A DNA stretch of 64,000 nt from contig NZ_CAMFJF010000009.1 in the NCBI RefSeq assembly GCF_945956895.1, forward strand, positions 1 to 64,000, read 5' to 3'. The stretch is from an uncultured Allobosea sp. GTDB lineage: Bacteria; Pseudomonadota; Alphaproteobacteria; Rhizobiales; Beijerinckiaceae. The notes below the pieces were generated by a model. That model made no database searches. It was not told the DNA's origin and was given only the letters and a program-made list of their open reading frames with translations. The position numbers and the translations under genes are program-made. This document shows, piece by piece, positions 45,825 through 55,470 of the stretch (positions within the stretch are counted from its first letter, which is position 1; each line of letters opens with the position of its first letter).

Positions 45825-46664
45825 ATGAACACTCTGGACATCGACGCGGTCGCCTCTTTCCTGCGCGCGGCGGAGCTTAAGAGCTTCACCCGCGCCGCCG
45901 AGGCGCTTGGCACGACGCAATCGCTGGTCAGCACGCGGGTGAAGCGGCTGGAAGACGGGCTCGGCCGGCTGCTCTTGCAGCGCCATCCCCGGCTCGTCCG
46001 CTTGACGGCCGAGGGCGAGCGCTTCCTGCCGGCCGCGCGCGACTTGCTGGCGGCCCATGGCAAGGCCCTCGCGGCCTTCGCGGTCGCGCCCGAGCATATC
46101 GCGGTGGGCATCAGCGAGCAGGCTGTCGGCGCGGAGATTCCGGCCGTGCTGGCGCGCCTGACGGCGCATGATCCCGGCCTCGTCATCAATCTCAGGATCG
46201 AGCCGTCGCGCATGCTGGAAGAGGCGTTCGAGCGGGGTGAGCTCGATGTCGTGATCGTCCGCCGGCTCGCAGCGGGACGGACCGGCGAGGTGCTGCGTGA
46301 TGATCCGGTCGGCTGGTTCGCGGCGCCTGACCTCGTGAGGCAAGCCGATGCGCCCGTGCCGCTCGTCAGTCTCGTCGCGGAGTGCCGCCTGCGCCGGCAC
46401 AGCATGGATACGCTGGACCGCGCCGGCATCGCCTGGCGCGAGGCCTTCGTCGGCGGCGGCATGGCCGCGGTCGCGGCTGCGGTGCAGGTCGGACTCGGCG
46501 TCTCGCCGCTGGCCGTGCGGATCGCGCCGGCAGGCACGGTCGATATCGGCCCGGACTGGCGCCTGCCTTCGCTCGGCGGATCGCAGGTCGTGCTCCGAAG
46601 CAACGTCGCGACGCCGCGCGCGGCAGCTTTCGTGCGCGAACTGGCGGCGGCGTTCCGGGGGTAG
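45825..46664 (+). CDS. LysR-family transcriptional regulator, 279 aa
   Basis: The N-terminal winged HTH is MNTLDIDAVASFLRAAELKS, then FTRAAEALGTTQSLVSTRVKRLEDGLGRLLLQR. The effector domain begins VGISEQAVGAEIPAVLARL. At 279 aa it is somewhat short but complete. It is transcribed away from the tautomerase gene with a dyad in the gap, so it probably regulates that gene. The effector is unknown. Confidence 0.85.
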   Translation: MNTLDIDAVASFLRAAELKSFTRAAEALGTTQSLVSTRVKRLEDGLGRLLLQRHPRLVRLTAEGERFLPAARDLLAAHGKALAAFAVAPEHIAVGISEQAVGAEIPAVLARLTAHDPGLVINLRIEPSRMLEEAFERGELDVVIVRRLAAGRTGEVLRDDPVGWFAAPDLVRQADAPVPLVSLVAECRLRRHSMDTLDRAGIAWREAFVGGGMAAVAAAVQVGLGVSPLAVRIAPAGTVDIGPDWRLPSLGGSQVVLRSNVATPRAAAFVRELAAAFRG

Positions 46665-46676
46665 TTTCTACCCCAG

Positions 46677-46770
46677 CGTCATTCTCGGGCGCCGCGCAGC
46701 GGCAACCCGAGAATCTCATGACCAGAAGGAGCTGGTTTCCGAGATGCTCGGGTCAAGCCCGAGCATGACG
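46677..46770. repeat. Intergenic palindromic repeat, family B
   Basis: CGTCATTCTCGGGCGCCGCG at the start and CTCGGGTCAAGCCCGAGCATG near the end. It sits between the LysR stop and the convergent rsh stop. Confidence 0.9.
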
Positions 46771-46783
46771 GCTCGACTTTGCC

Positions 46784-49000
46784 CTACCCGACCACGCGCT
46801 CGACGCGGCTGATCACCCGCTTCTCGCGAAGTTCGCTGATGATCGCCGAAAGGTGCTTCAGGTCCCAGACCGTCAGGTCGATGGTGACGTCGGTGAAGTC
46901 CTGGTTCGGCCGGTTCATCGAGACGGAATCGATGTTGCCATCGTGCTCCGCGATCGTGGTGGTGATCTGGGCGAGCGAGCCGGGCTCGTTGATCGACTTC
47001 AGGGCGATGCGCGCCGGGAAGCGCTGCGGCGCCTTGTCGTCGAGGTCCCAGCGGACATCGAGCCAGCGGTCCGGCTCGTTGTCGAAGGCGGCGAGCGCCG
47101 GCGACTGGATCGGATAGATCGTCACCCCCTCGCCCGGCGTCAGGATGCCGACGATGCGGTCCCCCGGCACAGCCCCGCCATGCGGCGCGAAGCGCACCGG
47201 CAGGTCGCCGCCGAGGCCGCGGATCGGGATCGCGGTATCCGGTTCCTCGCCCGGCAGCTTGAACTTGAGGTTCTCGCCCTTGCGCAGTTCGAACCAGCCC
47301 TTGCCGTCGGCGGCAGCGCCTGGCTTGCCATCGGCGGACCCGCGCTTCTCGGGTTCAAGGTCCGGATAAACCGCCTTGACCACGTCGCCGGAATACATTT
47401 CGCCGCGTCCGACGGCCGCGAGGACGTCGTCGACGGTGTTGCGCGCGAGGCGCTTCAGCGCGGCCTTGAGCTTGTCGTCGGAGAAGGCGCGCTCGGCACG
47501 CGAGAAGGCGCGTTCGAGAATCTGGCGGCCGAGGCCGGCATATTGGCGACGGACAGCGGCGCGGGTAGCGCGGCGGATGGCGGCGCGGGCCTTGCCGGTG
47601 ACGACGAGCGATTCCCAGGCGGCAGGTGGAGCCTGCCCGTCGGCGCGGGTGATCTCGACCTCGTCGCCGTTCTGCAATTCGGTCAGGAGCGGCGCGATAC
47701 GGCCGTTGATCTTGGCGCCGACGGCACTGTTGCCGACATCGGTATGGACGGCATAGGCGAAATCGATCGGCGTCGCGCCGCGCGGCAGGGCGATAAGCCT
47801 GCCCTTCGGCGTGAAGCAGAAGACCTGGTCGTGGAAAAGCTCGAGCTTGGTGTGTTCGAGGAACTCCTCGGGGCTGTCGCCCTCGGCCAGCAGATCGACG
47901 GTGCGGCGCAGCCATTGATAGGCGCGGCTCTCGTCGGCAAGTCCCATCGGTTCGCCGGCGCGGCCATCCTTGTAATGGGCATGGGCGGCGATGCCGAATT
48001 CGGCGATGCGGTCCATGTTGTCGGTGCGGATCTGCAATTCGACGCGGCTATGGCCGGGGCCGACGACGGTCGTATGGATCGAGCGGTAGTCGTTCTGCTT
48101 CGGCGTCGAGATGTAGTCCTTGTAGCGGCCCGGCACCATCGGCCAGGTCATGTGGACGATGCCGAGCACGCGGTAGCAATCCTCCGGCTTCTCGACGATG
48201 ACGCGGAAGCCGAAGATGTCGGAAAGCTGCTCGAAGGAAACGGATTTCCGCTCCATCTTCTTCCAGATCGAATAGGGGCGCTTGCGCCGGCCGAAGACCT
48301 CGGCCTGGATGCCGCTGGCGGCGAGCTTGCCCTTCAGGTCCTCCTCGATCTCGCCGATGACCTTGCCTTCGCGCGCCGTCACCTCCTCCAGCCGCTTGGT
48401 CACGGTGGCGTGGGCCTCGGGCTTGATATGGCGGAAGGAGAGTTCCTCCAGTTCCTCGCGCAGTTCCTGCATGCCCATGCGGCCGGCGAGCGGCGCGTAG
48501 ATCTCGATCGTCTCCTCGGCGATGCGCAGGCGCTTCTCGGGCGGGACGAAATGCAGGGTGCGCATGTTGTGCAGGCGGTCGGCGAGCTTGACCAGCAACA
48601 CGCGGATGTCATCGGCGATGGCGAGCAGCAGCTTGCGGAAATTCTCGCCCTGAGCCGCCTTCTTCGAGACGAGGTCGAGCTTCTTGATCTTGGTGAGGCC
48701 ATCGACGAGCCGGCGGATATCCGGCCCGAACATGGTCTCGATCTCTTCCAGCGTCGCGGCCGTGTCCTCGACCGTGTCGTGCAGGACAGCGGCGACGATG
48801 GTGGCATCGTCGAGCTTGAGGTCGGTCAGGATCGCCGCGACTTCGAGCGGATGCGCGAAGAACGGGTCGCCGGAAGCGCGCTTCTGCGTGCCATGGGCGC
48901 GCATGGCATAGACATAGGCCCGGTTGAGCAGGTCCTCGTCGGTGTTCGGATTATAGCTCCTGACCCGGTCAACGAGCTCATATTGCCGCATCATGCCCAT
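46784..49000 (-). CDS. rsh: Bifunctional (p)ppGpp synthetase/hydrolase (RSH), 738 aa
   Basis: The hydrolase HD domain has FFAHPLEVAAILTDL and VAAVLHDTVEDT, with HD intact. LADRLHNMRTL is the conserved third part. The synthetase domain has FGRRKRPYSIWKKM, then SFEQLSDIFGFRVIV, YRSIHTTVVGP and VELQIRT. TGS (about residues 395-455) has TPKGRLIALPRGATPIDFAYAVH. The C-terminal ACT domain ends in LREKRVISRVERVVG. ATG 49000 is preferred over the TTG at 49024; 48994 also starts the conserved MMRQYE. It is the long RSH of alphaproteobacteria and is close to rpoZ. Confidence 0.95.
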   Translation of the reverse strand: MGMMRQYELVDRVRSYNPNTDEDLLNRAYVYAMRAHGTQKRASGDPFFAHPLEVAAILTDLKLDDATIVAAVLHDTVEDTAATLEEIETMFGPDIRRLVDGLTKIKKLDLVSKKAAQGENFRKLLLAIADDIRVLLVKLADRLHNMRTLHFVPPEKRLRIAEETIEIYAPLAGRMGMQELREELEELSFRHIKPEAHATVTKRLEEVTAREGKVIGEIEEDLKGKLAASGIQAEVFGRRKRPYSIWKKMERKSVSFEQLSDIFGFRVIVEKPEDCYRVLGIVHMTWPMVPGRYKDYISTPKQNDYRSIHTTVVGPGHSRVELQIRTDNMDRIAEFGIAAHAHYKDGRAGEPMGLADESRAYQWLRRTVDLLAEGDSPEEFLEHTKLELFHDQVFCFTPKGRLIALPRGATPIDFAYAVHTDVGNSAVGAKINGRIAPLLTELQNGDEVEITRADGQAPPAAWESLVVTGKARAAIRRATRAAVRRQYAGLGRQILERAFSRAERAFSDDKLKAALKRLARNTVDDVLAAVGRGEMYSGDVVKAVYPDLEPEKRGSADGKPGAAADGKGWFELRKGENLKFKLPGEEPDTAIPIRGLGGDLPVRFAPHGGAVPGDRIVGILTPGEGVTIYPIQSPALAAFDNEPDRWLDVRWDLDDKAPQRFPARIALKSINEPGSLAQITTTIAEHDGNIDSVSMNRPNQDFTDVTIDLTVWDLKHLSAIISELREKRVISRVERVVG

Positions 49001-49095
49001 GCGGGCCCCAACCTCATCCTGCAATCATTGCAACGCATTATTATTTGCTCAGGCATGGGCGGCAGCAAGGCGTTTTCCGGATGAGGGCCATGAAA

Positions 49096-49118
49096 AAAGC
49101 CCGGCGCTGCCGGGCTTT
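49096..49118 (-). terminator. Rho-independent terminator between rpoZ and rsh
   Basis: On the minus strand: AAAGCCCGGC, loop AGC, GCCGGGCTTT and then a run of T. It stands 134 bp after the rpoZ stop and before rsh, so most rpoZ transcripts should stop here and rsh likely has its own promoter. Confidence 0.85.
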
Positions 49119-49198
49119 ACTGCGAAACGGTGAACAATCGATTCACATCTGATCGGTGCACCGAATTTCTCGGCCCGATACTCGGGCGCTTTGGTTTT

Positions 49199-49245
49199 GC
49201 ATCGGCTTTGTCCGAAAACCGCGTGCCACTTTTCGGGCCGATGCT
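49199..49245. repeat. Palindromic repeat, family E (GCATCGG ends, CCGAAAA core)
   Basis: GCATCGGCTTTGTCCGAAAA at one end and CACTTTTCGGGCCGATGC at the other. The arms pair over about 20 bp. It resembles 59709-59755, which has the same GCATCGG tip and CCGAAAAGTGG...CCACTTTTCGG core. It lies between rpoZ and its terminator. Confidence 0.75.
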
Positions 49246-49251
49246 GAAGGA

Positions 49252-49641
49252 TCAATCCTCGTCGTCGGCGCTCTCGGTCGGCGGCACGAGGCCGTCGAGG
49301 CCGCGCAGCAGATCCTCTTCGCTCATGCGGTCGAACTGGACTTCGCTGTCGGGCGTCGCGGCGCTCGTGGGGCTGGCGAGCAGCGGAACGGTCTCCTGCT
49401 CCGGCTCGTCGACCTCGACATGCTTCTGCAGCGAGTGGATCAGGTCTTCCTTGAGATCTTCGGGCTTGAGCTTCTCGTCGGCGATCTCGCGCAGCGCGAC
49501 AACGGGATTCTTGTCGTTGTCACGGGCGACGAGGATCGACGAGCCCGACTGGATCATCCGCGCGCGGTGGCTGGCGAGCAGCACCAGCTCGAAGCGGTTC
49601 TCGACCTTGTCGATGCAGTCTTCAACGGTAACGCGAGCCAT
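49252..49641 (-). CDS. rpoZ: RNA polymerase omega subunit, 129 aa
   Basis: Omega wraps the C-terminal tail of beta'. It begins [28 protein letters not shown], which is the family signature, followed by [15 protein letters not shown] long acidic C-terminal tail is normal in alphaproteobacteria (129 aa versus 91 in E. coli). It is upstream of rsh, as is standard, but separated by a terminator here. Confidence 0.95.
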   Translation of the reverse strand: MARVTVEDCIDKVENRFELVLLASHRARMIQSGSSILVARDNDKNPVVALREIADEKLKPEDLKEDLIHSLQKHVEVDEPEQETVPLLASPTSAATPDSEVQFDRMSEEDLLRGLDGLVPPTESADDED

Positions 49642-49746
49642 GGCCGGCTTCTTCCGATCTCAGCGATGCAGGGAATGGATTGAGCACGGCCTTACAGGCA
49701 AAGCCACCGCGATGCAAGAAATTCGCGCCTCACCCGGCCTGGTGCC

Positions 49747-51459
49747 TCAGGCGCGCATGCGGCGCACCATGTCGTCCAGCGTCGGCTCCAGCCGACCTGC
49801 GACATCGCCGCCGCGTGCGCCCATCGCCGGCAGCTCGTGCGGCTTGAGCTCGGCGAAGCGCATCCGCATCGTCGTGGCGACGCCCTCGCCGAAGGCGATC
49901 GCCTCGCGATTGCCGATCGAGGACAGGAAGTTGATCGTGCTGGCGGAGGCGTCGGAGATCGCCGAGCGGATGATCTGCTGGTCGCGCTCGTTGGCCAGCC
50001 GCATCGCGAAGACGGTCGAGCATTGCGACAGGATGGTCGGATCGAGCTCGCCTGGGCGCTGCGTCACGATGCCGAGATAGGCACCATATTTGCGGCCTTC
50101 CTTGGCGATGCGGGCCAAAGCCTGCCGCGTCGGGGCGAAGCCGAGCGCGGTGTCGGACGGCACGTAGCGATGCGCTTCCTCGCAGAGCACCAGGATCTCG
50201 TAGGCCCCCTGGCTCGCGCTGGCGAGATCGAAAGCCAGGCGCGACAGCACCGAGGCCACCGCGTTCACGACCTCGCCCGGCAGGCCGCCAAGCTGGAAAG
50301 CCGTGATCGGCCGGCCATGCATCGGAATGCGGAAGACCTGGGCCAGGATCGGCGCGACGGTCTCGTACATGTTGGCCCGGCCGAACATGAAGCGATAACG
50401 CGGATCGGCATGCAGCGATTCGAGCCGCACCTTGAGCGATCGCAGGGCGTGCCGCGGCCAGCGCAGCTCGTGCAGGCCGATCATCTCGTCGATGACGGCA
50501 AAAGCGTCCTTCAGGCGATAGGGCGTCGATGCATCGACCGTCCCGGCCTGCGTCGCATCGGCCGGCTGGCGCGAGACGCCGAGATCGAGCGGGCGCTTCA
50601 ACAGGCTGGAGCCGAGATCGCGGGCCAGCTCCTGCCCGTTGCCGGGCATGCGATAACGCGCGCGCGCCGCCGCGACGACCTCGCGCAGGATATCCGGCTC
50701 GTCATCGAGGACGGCGCGCCCCCGGAACACGACCTCGGCCAGCTCCTCCTGCCTGAACATCCAGAAGGGCAGATCGAGGCTGTCGCCGTCGATGGTCAGG
50801 GCCAGATCGGGAAAGGCGCTGGAATATTCGTTGTGCGGATCGAGGATGAGCACGCGCAGCCGCGGGCGCACGGAGACGGCCCGGCGCAACAGCAGCGCAA
50901 CCGCGCTGGACTTGCCGACGCCGGTGGTGCCGACCAGGGCGAAGTGGCGCGACAGCATGTCCTGGACGCTGACGGTCGCGGGAATGCTCGCATCCTGCGT
51001 GACATGGCCGATCTCGACGCCGGAACGATCGCCGAGATCATGGACGAGTGCGAGATCTCCGGAACGGATGCGGTGGGCGATCGCGCCGATCGGCGGAAAG
51101 GTGCTGATGCCGCTCTGGAAACGCATGCGACCGTCGGCACTTTCCAGCACCTCGCCGAGGAATTCGACCTCGACCTGGATCGGGTTCTCCTCGGACTCGC
51201 TCCAGGCCGGCTCGACGGCATGCAGCTTGTAGACCAGCGCGACGATGCGGCTCGAACCCAGGTTGATCGACACCATCCGGCCGATCGTCCAGGCATCGCC
51301 CGCCAGCCAGTTTCCGGTCGAGACCGCGCTGAGAATCGTGGCCCGCGAACCGTCGCAGGCAATAACGCGGCCGAGCGCCCGCTCCGGCGGCTGGCTTGCC
51401 TCGCGCCTGTCGGGCAGGACATCGGTCTGGAAAGCCGCGTTCTTCAGTGGGAGTTGCAT
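49747..51459 (-). CDS. HerA/VirB4-like ATPase (DUF87), 570 aa
   Basis: The ATPase core has Walker A HFALVGTTGVGKSSAVALLL at about residue 170. Walker B is ILVLCEEAHRYVP, about 255 residues later. IVTQRPGELDPTILSQCSTVFAM is the sensor/arginine-finger region typical of the HerA/FtsK clan. It has an N-terminal HAS-barrel-like region (VIACDGSRATILSAV). HerA in archaea acts with NurA nuclease, which is not here. The bacterial role is unclear, perhaps DNA end processing or anti-phage. ATG 51459. Nothing suggests membrane anchoring. Confidence 0.85.
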   Translation of the reverse strand: MQLPLKNAAFQTDVLPDRREASQPPERALGRVIACDGSRATILSAVSTGNWLAGDAWTIGRMVSINLGSSRIVALVYKLHAVEPAWSESEENPIQVEVEFLGEVLESADGRMRFQSGISTFPPIGAIAHRIRSGDLALVHDLGDRSGVEIGHVTQDASIPATVSVQDMLSRHFALVGTTGVGKSSAVALLLRRAVSVRPRLRVLILDPHNEYSSAFPDLALTIDGDSLDLPFWMFRQEELAEVVFRGRAVLDDEPDILREVVAAARARYRMPGNGQELARDLGSSLLKRPLDLGVSRQPADATQAGTVDASTPYRLKDAFAVIDEMIGLHELRWPRHALRSLKVRLESLHADPRYRFMFGRANMYETVAPILAQVFRIPMHGRPITAFQLGGLPGEVVNAVASVLSRLAFDLASASQGAYEILVLCEEAHRYVPSDTALGFAPTRQALARIAKEGRKYGAYLGIVTQRPGELDPTILSQCSTVFAMRLANERDQQIIRSAISDASASTINFLSSIGNREAIAFGEGVATTMRMRFAELKPHELPAMGARGGDVAGRLEPTLDDMVRRMRA

Positions 51460-51696
51460 CGGCCAAGTGAAACTCTGTGATGTCGTCAGTCGACGTTACG
51501 GAGGTCCGGTTACGATTACCTTCACAAAGCGCCGCCATTCCGCTTCAACGAATCGTAAGGAATCGGCGGGCTGAGAGCCCTCCGCGTTGTGCTGGAGGCA
51601 CCGATCACAATTCGTGAGCCCGGCATCACAATCCCTGCATTGAGCCGAGGCGCCGCTTTCGTCTAAGCAGGTCGCAAGAACCAAGGGGGATGCATC

Positions 51697-52446
51697 ATGG
51701 CGGATCGGCTGCGTCTGGGCGTCAATATCGACCATGTCGCCACGGTGCGGAACGCGCGCGGCGGCACCCTGCCCGATCCGGTCCGGGCGGCGCATCTCGC
51801 CATCGCGGCCGGCGCCGACGGCATCACCGCCCATCTGCGCGAGGACCGCCGGCATATCCGCGACGCCGACATGGAGCGCCTCGCCACCGAACTGACGAAG
51901 CCACTCAATTTCGAGATGGGCGCGACCGAAGAGATGATCACGCTGGCGGAGCGGCTGAAGCCGCATGCAGCCTGTCTCGTGCCGGAAAAGCGCGAGGAGC
52001 GCACCACCGAAGGCGGGCTCGATGTCGTCGGGCAGGAAAGCCATCTGAAGCCCGCCATCGCCCGCCTGAAGGCCGCCGGCAGCCGGGTCTCGCTGTTCAT
52101 CGAGCCGGACGAGGCGCCGATCGCCATGTCGGCGAAGCTCGGCGCACCGGTCATCGAACTCCACACCGGCAGTTGGTGCCATGCCGTCCTGGATGGCGAT
52201 ACGGCCAAGGCGGAGGCGGAGTTCAACCGCCTGGCGAACGGTGCGGCGCTGGGTGCAAGGCTCGGGCTCGAGGTCCATGCCGGGCATGGTCTCGACTACG
52301 ACACGGCACGCATACTGGCCCGGGTGCCGGCCTTCGTCGAGTTCAATATCGGCCATTTCCTGGTCGGCGAGGCCATCTTCATCGGCCTCGAAGAAGCGAT
52401 CCGCCGGATGCGGCAGGCGATGGACGAGGGCCGAAGCGGGCGCTGA
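51697..52446 (+). CDS. pdxJ: Pyridoxine 5'-phosphate synthase, 249 aa
   Basis: PdxJ builds pyridoxine phosphate from 1-deoxyxylulose 5-phosphate and 3-amino-2-oxopropyl phosphate. The signature [18 protein letters not shown] is N-terminal. [16 protein letters not shown] is next, then [16 protein letters not shown] with the catalytic Glu, and [17 protein letters not shown] 51697 has GGGGGATGCATC upstream. acpS follows 81 bp downstream. Confidence 0.96.
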   Translation: MADRLRLGVNIDHVATVRNARGGTLPDPVRAAHLAIAAGADGITAHLREDRRHIRDADMERLATELTKPLNFEMGATEEMITLAERLKPHAACLVPEKREERTTEGGLDVVGQESHLKPAIARLKAAGSRVSLFIEPDEAPIAMSAKLGAPVIELHTGSWCHAVLDGDTAKAEAEFNRLANGAALGARLGLEVHAGHGLDYDTARILARVPAFVEFNIGHFLVGEAIFIGLEEAIRRMRQAMDEGRSGR

Positions 52447-52527
52447 GCCCGCTCCCCGAATTCACACAACCTCGTCCAGGCTCCGGAAGCAGTTCCTGTC
52501 GCGTGAAAAGCGCGCTACATCGCCGGA

Positions 52528-52929
52528 ATGATCCTCGGCATCGGCTCCGACCTCTGCGACATCACGCGCATCCAGAAATCGCTCGACCGCTTCGGCGAGC
52601 GCTTCACGCATCGCGTCTTCACCGAAGGCGAGCGGACGAAGTCGGATCGCCGCGCAACGCGCGCCGCTTCCTATGCGCGTCGCTTCGCAGCCAAGGAGGC
52701 CTGTTCGAAGGCGCTGGGCACCGGCATGAGCCAAGGCGTGTTCTGGCGCGACATGGAAGTCGTCAACCTGCCGGGCGGGCGCCCGACCATGCGGCTGACC
52801 GGCGGCGCAGCAGAGCGGCTGAAAGCCATGACGCCGCCGCGCCATGAGGTCTTCGTCCATGTCTCGCTGACGGACGACCCCCCTCTGGCCCAGGCCTTCG
52901 TGGTGATCGAGGCGCGGCCGATCGTCTGA
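52528..52929 (+). CDS. acpS: Holo-[acyl-carrier-protein] synthase, 133 aa
   Basis: AcpS transfers phosphopantetheine from CoA to [19 protein letters not shown] contains the metal-binding Asp. [17 protein letters not shown] carries the conserved AKEA Glu. [19 protein letters not shown] is conserved at the end. Length is typical. It follows pdxJ, as in most proteobacteria, but lepB is displaced by aqpZ. Confidence 0.95.
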   Translation: MILGIGSDLCDITRIQKSLDRFGERFTHRVFTEGERTKSDRRATRAASYARRFAAKEACSKALGTGMSQGVFWRDMEVVNLPGGRPTMRLTGGAAERLKAMTPPRHEVFVHVSLTDDPPLAQAFVVIEARPIV

Positions 52930-53030
52930 GACGCTGTCTCTTCAAGCAGAAACCGCCGCCATTCCGGGGCACTGCACGGCAGTGCGCCCGGGACGACAGC
53001 GGCTTCAGTGCCACCGTCTCATTCAGCCGA

Positions 53031-53744
53031 TCACCGGCCGGTGATTTCGCTCTCAGGCTCGTCGCCCAGCCAGCGATAGATCACGCCGCCGAGCACGCCG
53101 CCGATCAGTGGCGCCACCCAGAACAGCCAGAGCTGCTGGATGGCCCAGCCACCGACGAAGAGCGCCGGCCCCGTGCTGCGTGCCGGATTCACCGAGGTGT
53201 TCGTCACGGGAATGCTGACAAGGTGGATCAGGGCGAGGCCGAGGCCGATCGCCAGCGGAGCGAAGCCGGCCGGAGCCTTGCCATGGGTCGAGCCCATGAT
53301 GATGAAGAGGAACATCATGGTCATCACGACTTCCATGAGGAAGGCCGAGACGAGATTGTACTTGCCGGGTGAATGCTCGGCATAGCCGTTCGAGGCGAAG
53401 CCGCCGGCGAGATCGAAACCCGGAGCGCCGCTGGCGATCTGGTAGAGAACCGCCGCCGCCACGACCGCGCCGATCACCTGCGCAATGATATAAGGAACGA
53501 CCTGACCCGCCGGGAAGCGCCCGCCGGCCGCGAGGCCGACCGTCACCGCCGGATTGAGATGGCAACCGGAGATATGGCCGATGGCATAGGCCATCGTCAC
53601 GACCGTCAGGCCGAACGCCAGCGAAACGCCGAGCAACCCGATACCGACATTCGGAAATCCTGCGGCGATCACCGCACTGCCACAACCCGCAAAGGTCAAC
53701 CAGAACGTGCCGATGGCTTCGGCGACGAGTTTCTTCGTACTCAT
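53031..53744 (-). CDS. aqpZ: Aquaporin Z, 237 aa
   Basis: The two NPA motifs are HLNPAVTVG and SVNPARSTG. The first helix begins [19 protein letters not shown] and six membrane segments are visible. Members of the AqpZ group permeate water. ATG 53744 is preferred over a start at 53804 because it begins the conserved [12 protein letters not shown]. The gene lies on the opposite strand between acpS and lepB, interrupting the usual order. Confidence 0.93.
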   Translation of the reverse strand: MSTKKLVAEAIGTFWLTFAGCGSAVIAAGFPNVGIGLLGVSLAFGLTVVTMAYAIGHISGCHLNPAVTVGLAAGGRFPAGQVVPYIIAQVIGAVVAAAVLYQIASGAPGFDLAGGFASNGYAEHSPGKYNLVSAFLMEVVMTMMFLFIIMGSTHGKAPAGFAPLAIGLGLALIHLVSIPVTNTSVNPARSTGPALFVGGWAIQQLWLFWVAPLIGGVLGGVIYRWLGDEPESEITGR

Positions 53745-53974
53745 GAGTGATTCCCTCAAGTGTCGCGCGACTGTGATGCTGTTGGCGAAAATAGGGGCCG
53801 TCAATCTGCTACGGGGCCAAAGCCGCCCTCATACCGCCATTTTTCCGGCCGCGAGTCGCGCGCGACCCTTCTCCACGATTCCTTGGCGCCCCTCCCCCCT
53901 TACCGCTCTTGCGCGTTGTCGCAGGCCCGATAGTCGGCTAGACCGCGCTGGACTACAGCCTCAGGAGCGCCCGC

Positions 53975-54742
53975 GTGGCCAACGACGTCGACAGCAAGAG
54001 CAAGGCGGCCAAGGAAGAAGGCGGCGTTTTCGAGACGATCAAGGTCGTCGTCCAGGCGCTGCTCATCGCGCTGGTCATTCGCACCCTGCTGTTCCAGCCC
54101 TTCAACATCCCCTCGGGCTCGCTGATCCCGACGCTGCTGATCGGCGACTACCTGTTCGTGTCGAAATACACCTACGGCTATTCGAAGCACTCGATCCCGT
54201 TCAGCCCGCCGCTGTTCTCGGGCCGTGTCTGGGCGTCCGAGCCGAAGCGCGGCGACATCGCCGTGTTCAAGCTGCCGAGTGACGGATCGACCGATTACAT
54301 CAAGCGCGTCATCGGCCTGCCGGGCGACCGCATCCAGATGATCGACGGCATCCTGCACATCAACAACCAGCCGGTGAAGCGCGAGCGCATCGCCGACTAC
54401 ATGACCGCCGACAACTGGGGCCGCAGCGTCCCGGTGATCCGCTATCGCGAGACGCTGCCGAACGGCGTCAGCCATGAGATCATCGAACGCGAGGGCGATA
54501 CCGGCACCTTCGACAACACGCAGGTCTTCATCGTGCCGGCCGGCCATTTCTTCATGATGGGCGACAACCGCGACAACTCGCTGGACTCGCGCGACCGCAG
54601 CGTCGGCTACGTGCCGTTCGAGAACTTCGTCGGGCGGGCCGAGATCATCTTCTTCTCGATCGAGGACGGCGCCTCGGCCTGGAGGATCTGGGAATGGCCC
54701 TCCACGGTTCGCTGGAACCGTCTGTTCAGCACCATCAAGTGA
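53975..54742 (+). CDS. lepB: Signal peptidase I, 255 aa
   Basis: LepB removes signal peptides. After a basic head, a membrane segment (VQALLIALVIRTLLF) precedes FNIPSGSLIPTLLIGDYLFV, where Ser is the nucleophile. YIKRVIGLPGD carries the catalytic Lys. GHFFMMGDNRDNSLDSR is the conserved box E. Start is a GTG at 53975 with AGGAG upstream. The stop overlaps rnc by 4 bases. Confidence 0.95.
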   Translation: MANDVDSKSKAAKEEGGVFETIKVVVQALLIALVIRTLLFQPFNIPSGSLIPTLLIGDYLFVSKYTYGYSKHSIPFSPPLFSGRVWASEPKRGDIAVFKLPSDGSTDYIKRVIGLPGDRIQMIDGILHINNQPVKRERIADYMTADNWGRSVPVIRYRETLPNGVSHEIIEREGDTGTFDNTQVFIVPAGHFFMMGDNRDNSLDSRDRSVGYVPFENFVGRAEIIFFSIEDGASAWRIWEWPSTVRWNRLFSTIK

Positions 54743-55470
54743 GCAAGGCCAACGACAGCGGGCGCAAGGCCCCGGACACGGCGCGGCTCGAAGCCGCGCT
54801 GGGGTATCGTTTCGCCGATCCCGCCCTTCTCGCTACGGCGCTCACCCATATGAGCGCCGAGGAATCGCGGCTGGCGAGCTACCAACGCCTTGAGTTCCTC
54901 GGCGATCGCGTGCTCGGCTTGTCGGTCGCCGACCTGCTGTTCCGGCAATTTCCGCAGTCGGAGGAAGGCAATCTCTCGCGCCGGCTCGCCGATCTCGTGC
55001 GCAAGGAGACCTGCGCGGAGGTCGCCCAGAGCTGGAATCTCGGCCAGTTCATGCGGCTCGGCGAAGGCGAGATTCTGGGCGGCGCCCGCAAGAACAAGGC
55101 GATCCTGGCCGATGCCTGCGAGGCGATCATCGGCGCGGTCTTCATCGACGGCGGCTACGAGGCGGCACGTGCACTGGTCGAGCGCGCCTTCGGTGAGCGC
55201 ATGCTGAAACCGGTCCGGCCGCTGCGTGACGCCAAGACCGCATTGCAGGAATGGGCGCAAGGCAAGGGCTACCCGACGCCGACCTATAGCGAACGCGGCC
55301 GCTCCGGCCCCGACCACGCGCCGGTCTTCGTCGTCGCTGCCAAGATCACGGGGCTGGCCGACGCCGAGGCGCGCGGCCCCTCCAAACGGCTGGCCGAACA
55401 GGCCGCCGCCGAAACGTTCCTGAGGCGCGAGGGCCTGTGGAGCGACAACCCGGAAAGCGAAAATGTCTGA
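54739..55470 (+). CDS. rnc: Ribonuclease III, 243 aa
   Basis: RNase III cuts double-stranded RNA. The RIIID domain has YQRLEFLGDRVLGLSVADLLF, the family signature, and DACEAIIGAVFIDGGY with the metal-binding Asp/Glu. The dsRBD starts at DAKTALQEWAQGKG. I choose GTG 54739, which overlaps the lepB stop as GTGA, over the longer ATG 54694 that would overlap lepB by 49 bases. It overlaps era by 8 bp. Confidence 0.94.
   Translation: MSKANDSGRKAPDTARLEAALGYRFADPALLATALTHMSAEESRLASYQRLEFLGDRVLGLSVADLLFRQFPQSEEGNLSRRLADLVRKETCAEVAQSWNLGQFMRLGEGEILGGARKNKAILADACEAIIGAVFIDGGYEAARALVERAFGERMLKPVRPLRDAKTALQEWAQGKGYPTPTYSERGRSGPDHAPVFVVAAKITGLADAEARGPSKRLAEQAAAETFLRREGLWSDNPESENV

Noticed and set aside
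46853-49084. Plus-strand 743-aa ORF
   Set aside because: Antisense shadow of rsh.
51560-51690. GGCTGAGAGCCC upstream of pdxJ, resembling a TPP riboswitch motif
   Set aside because: The other conserved TPP elements are absent, so this is a chance match.
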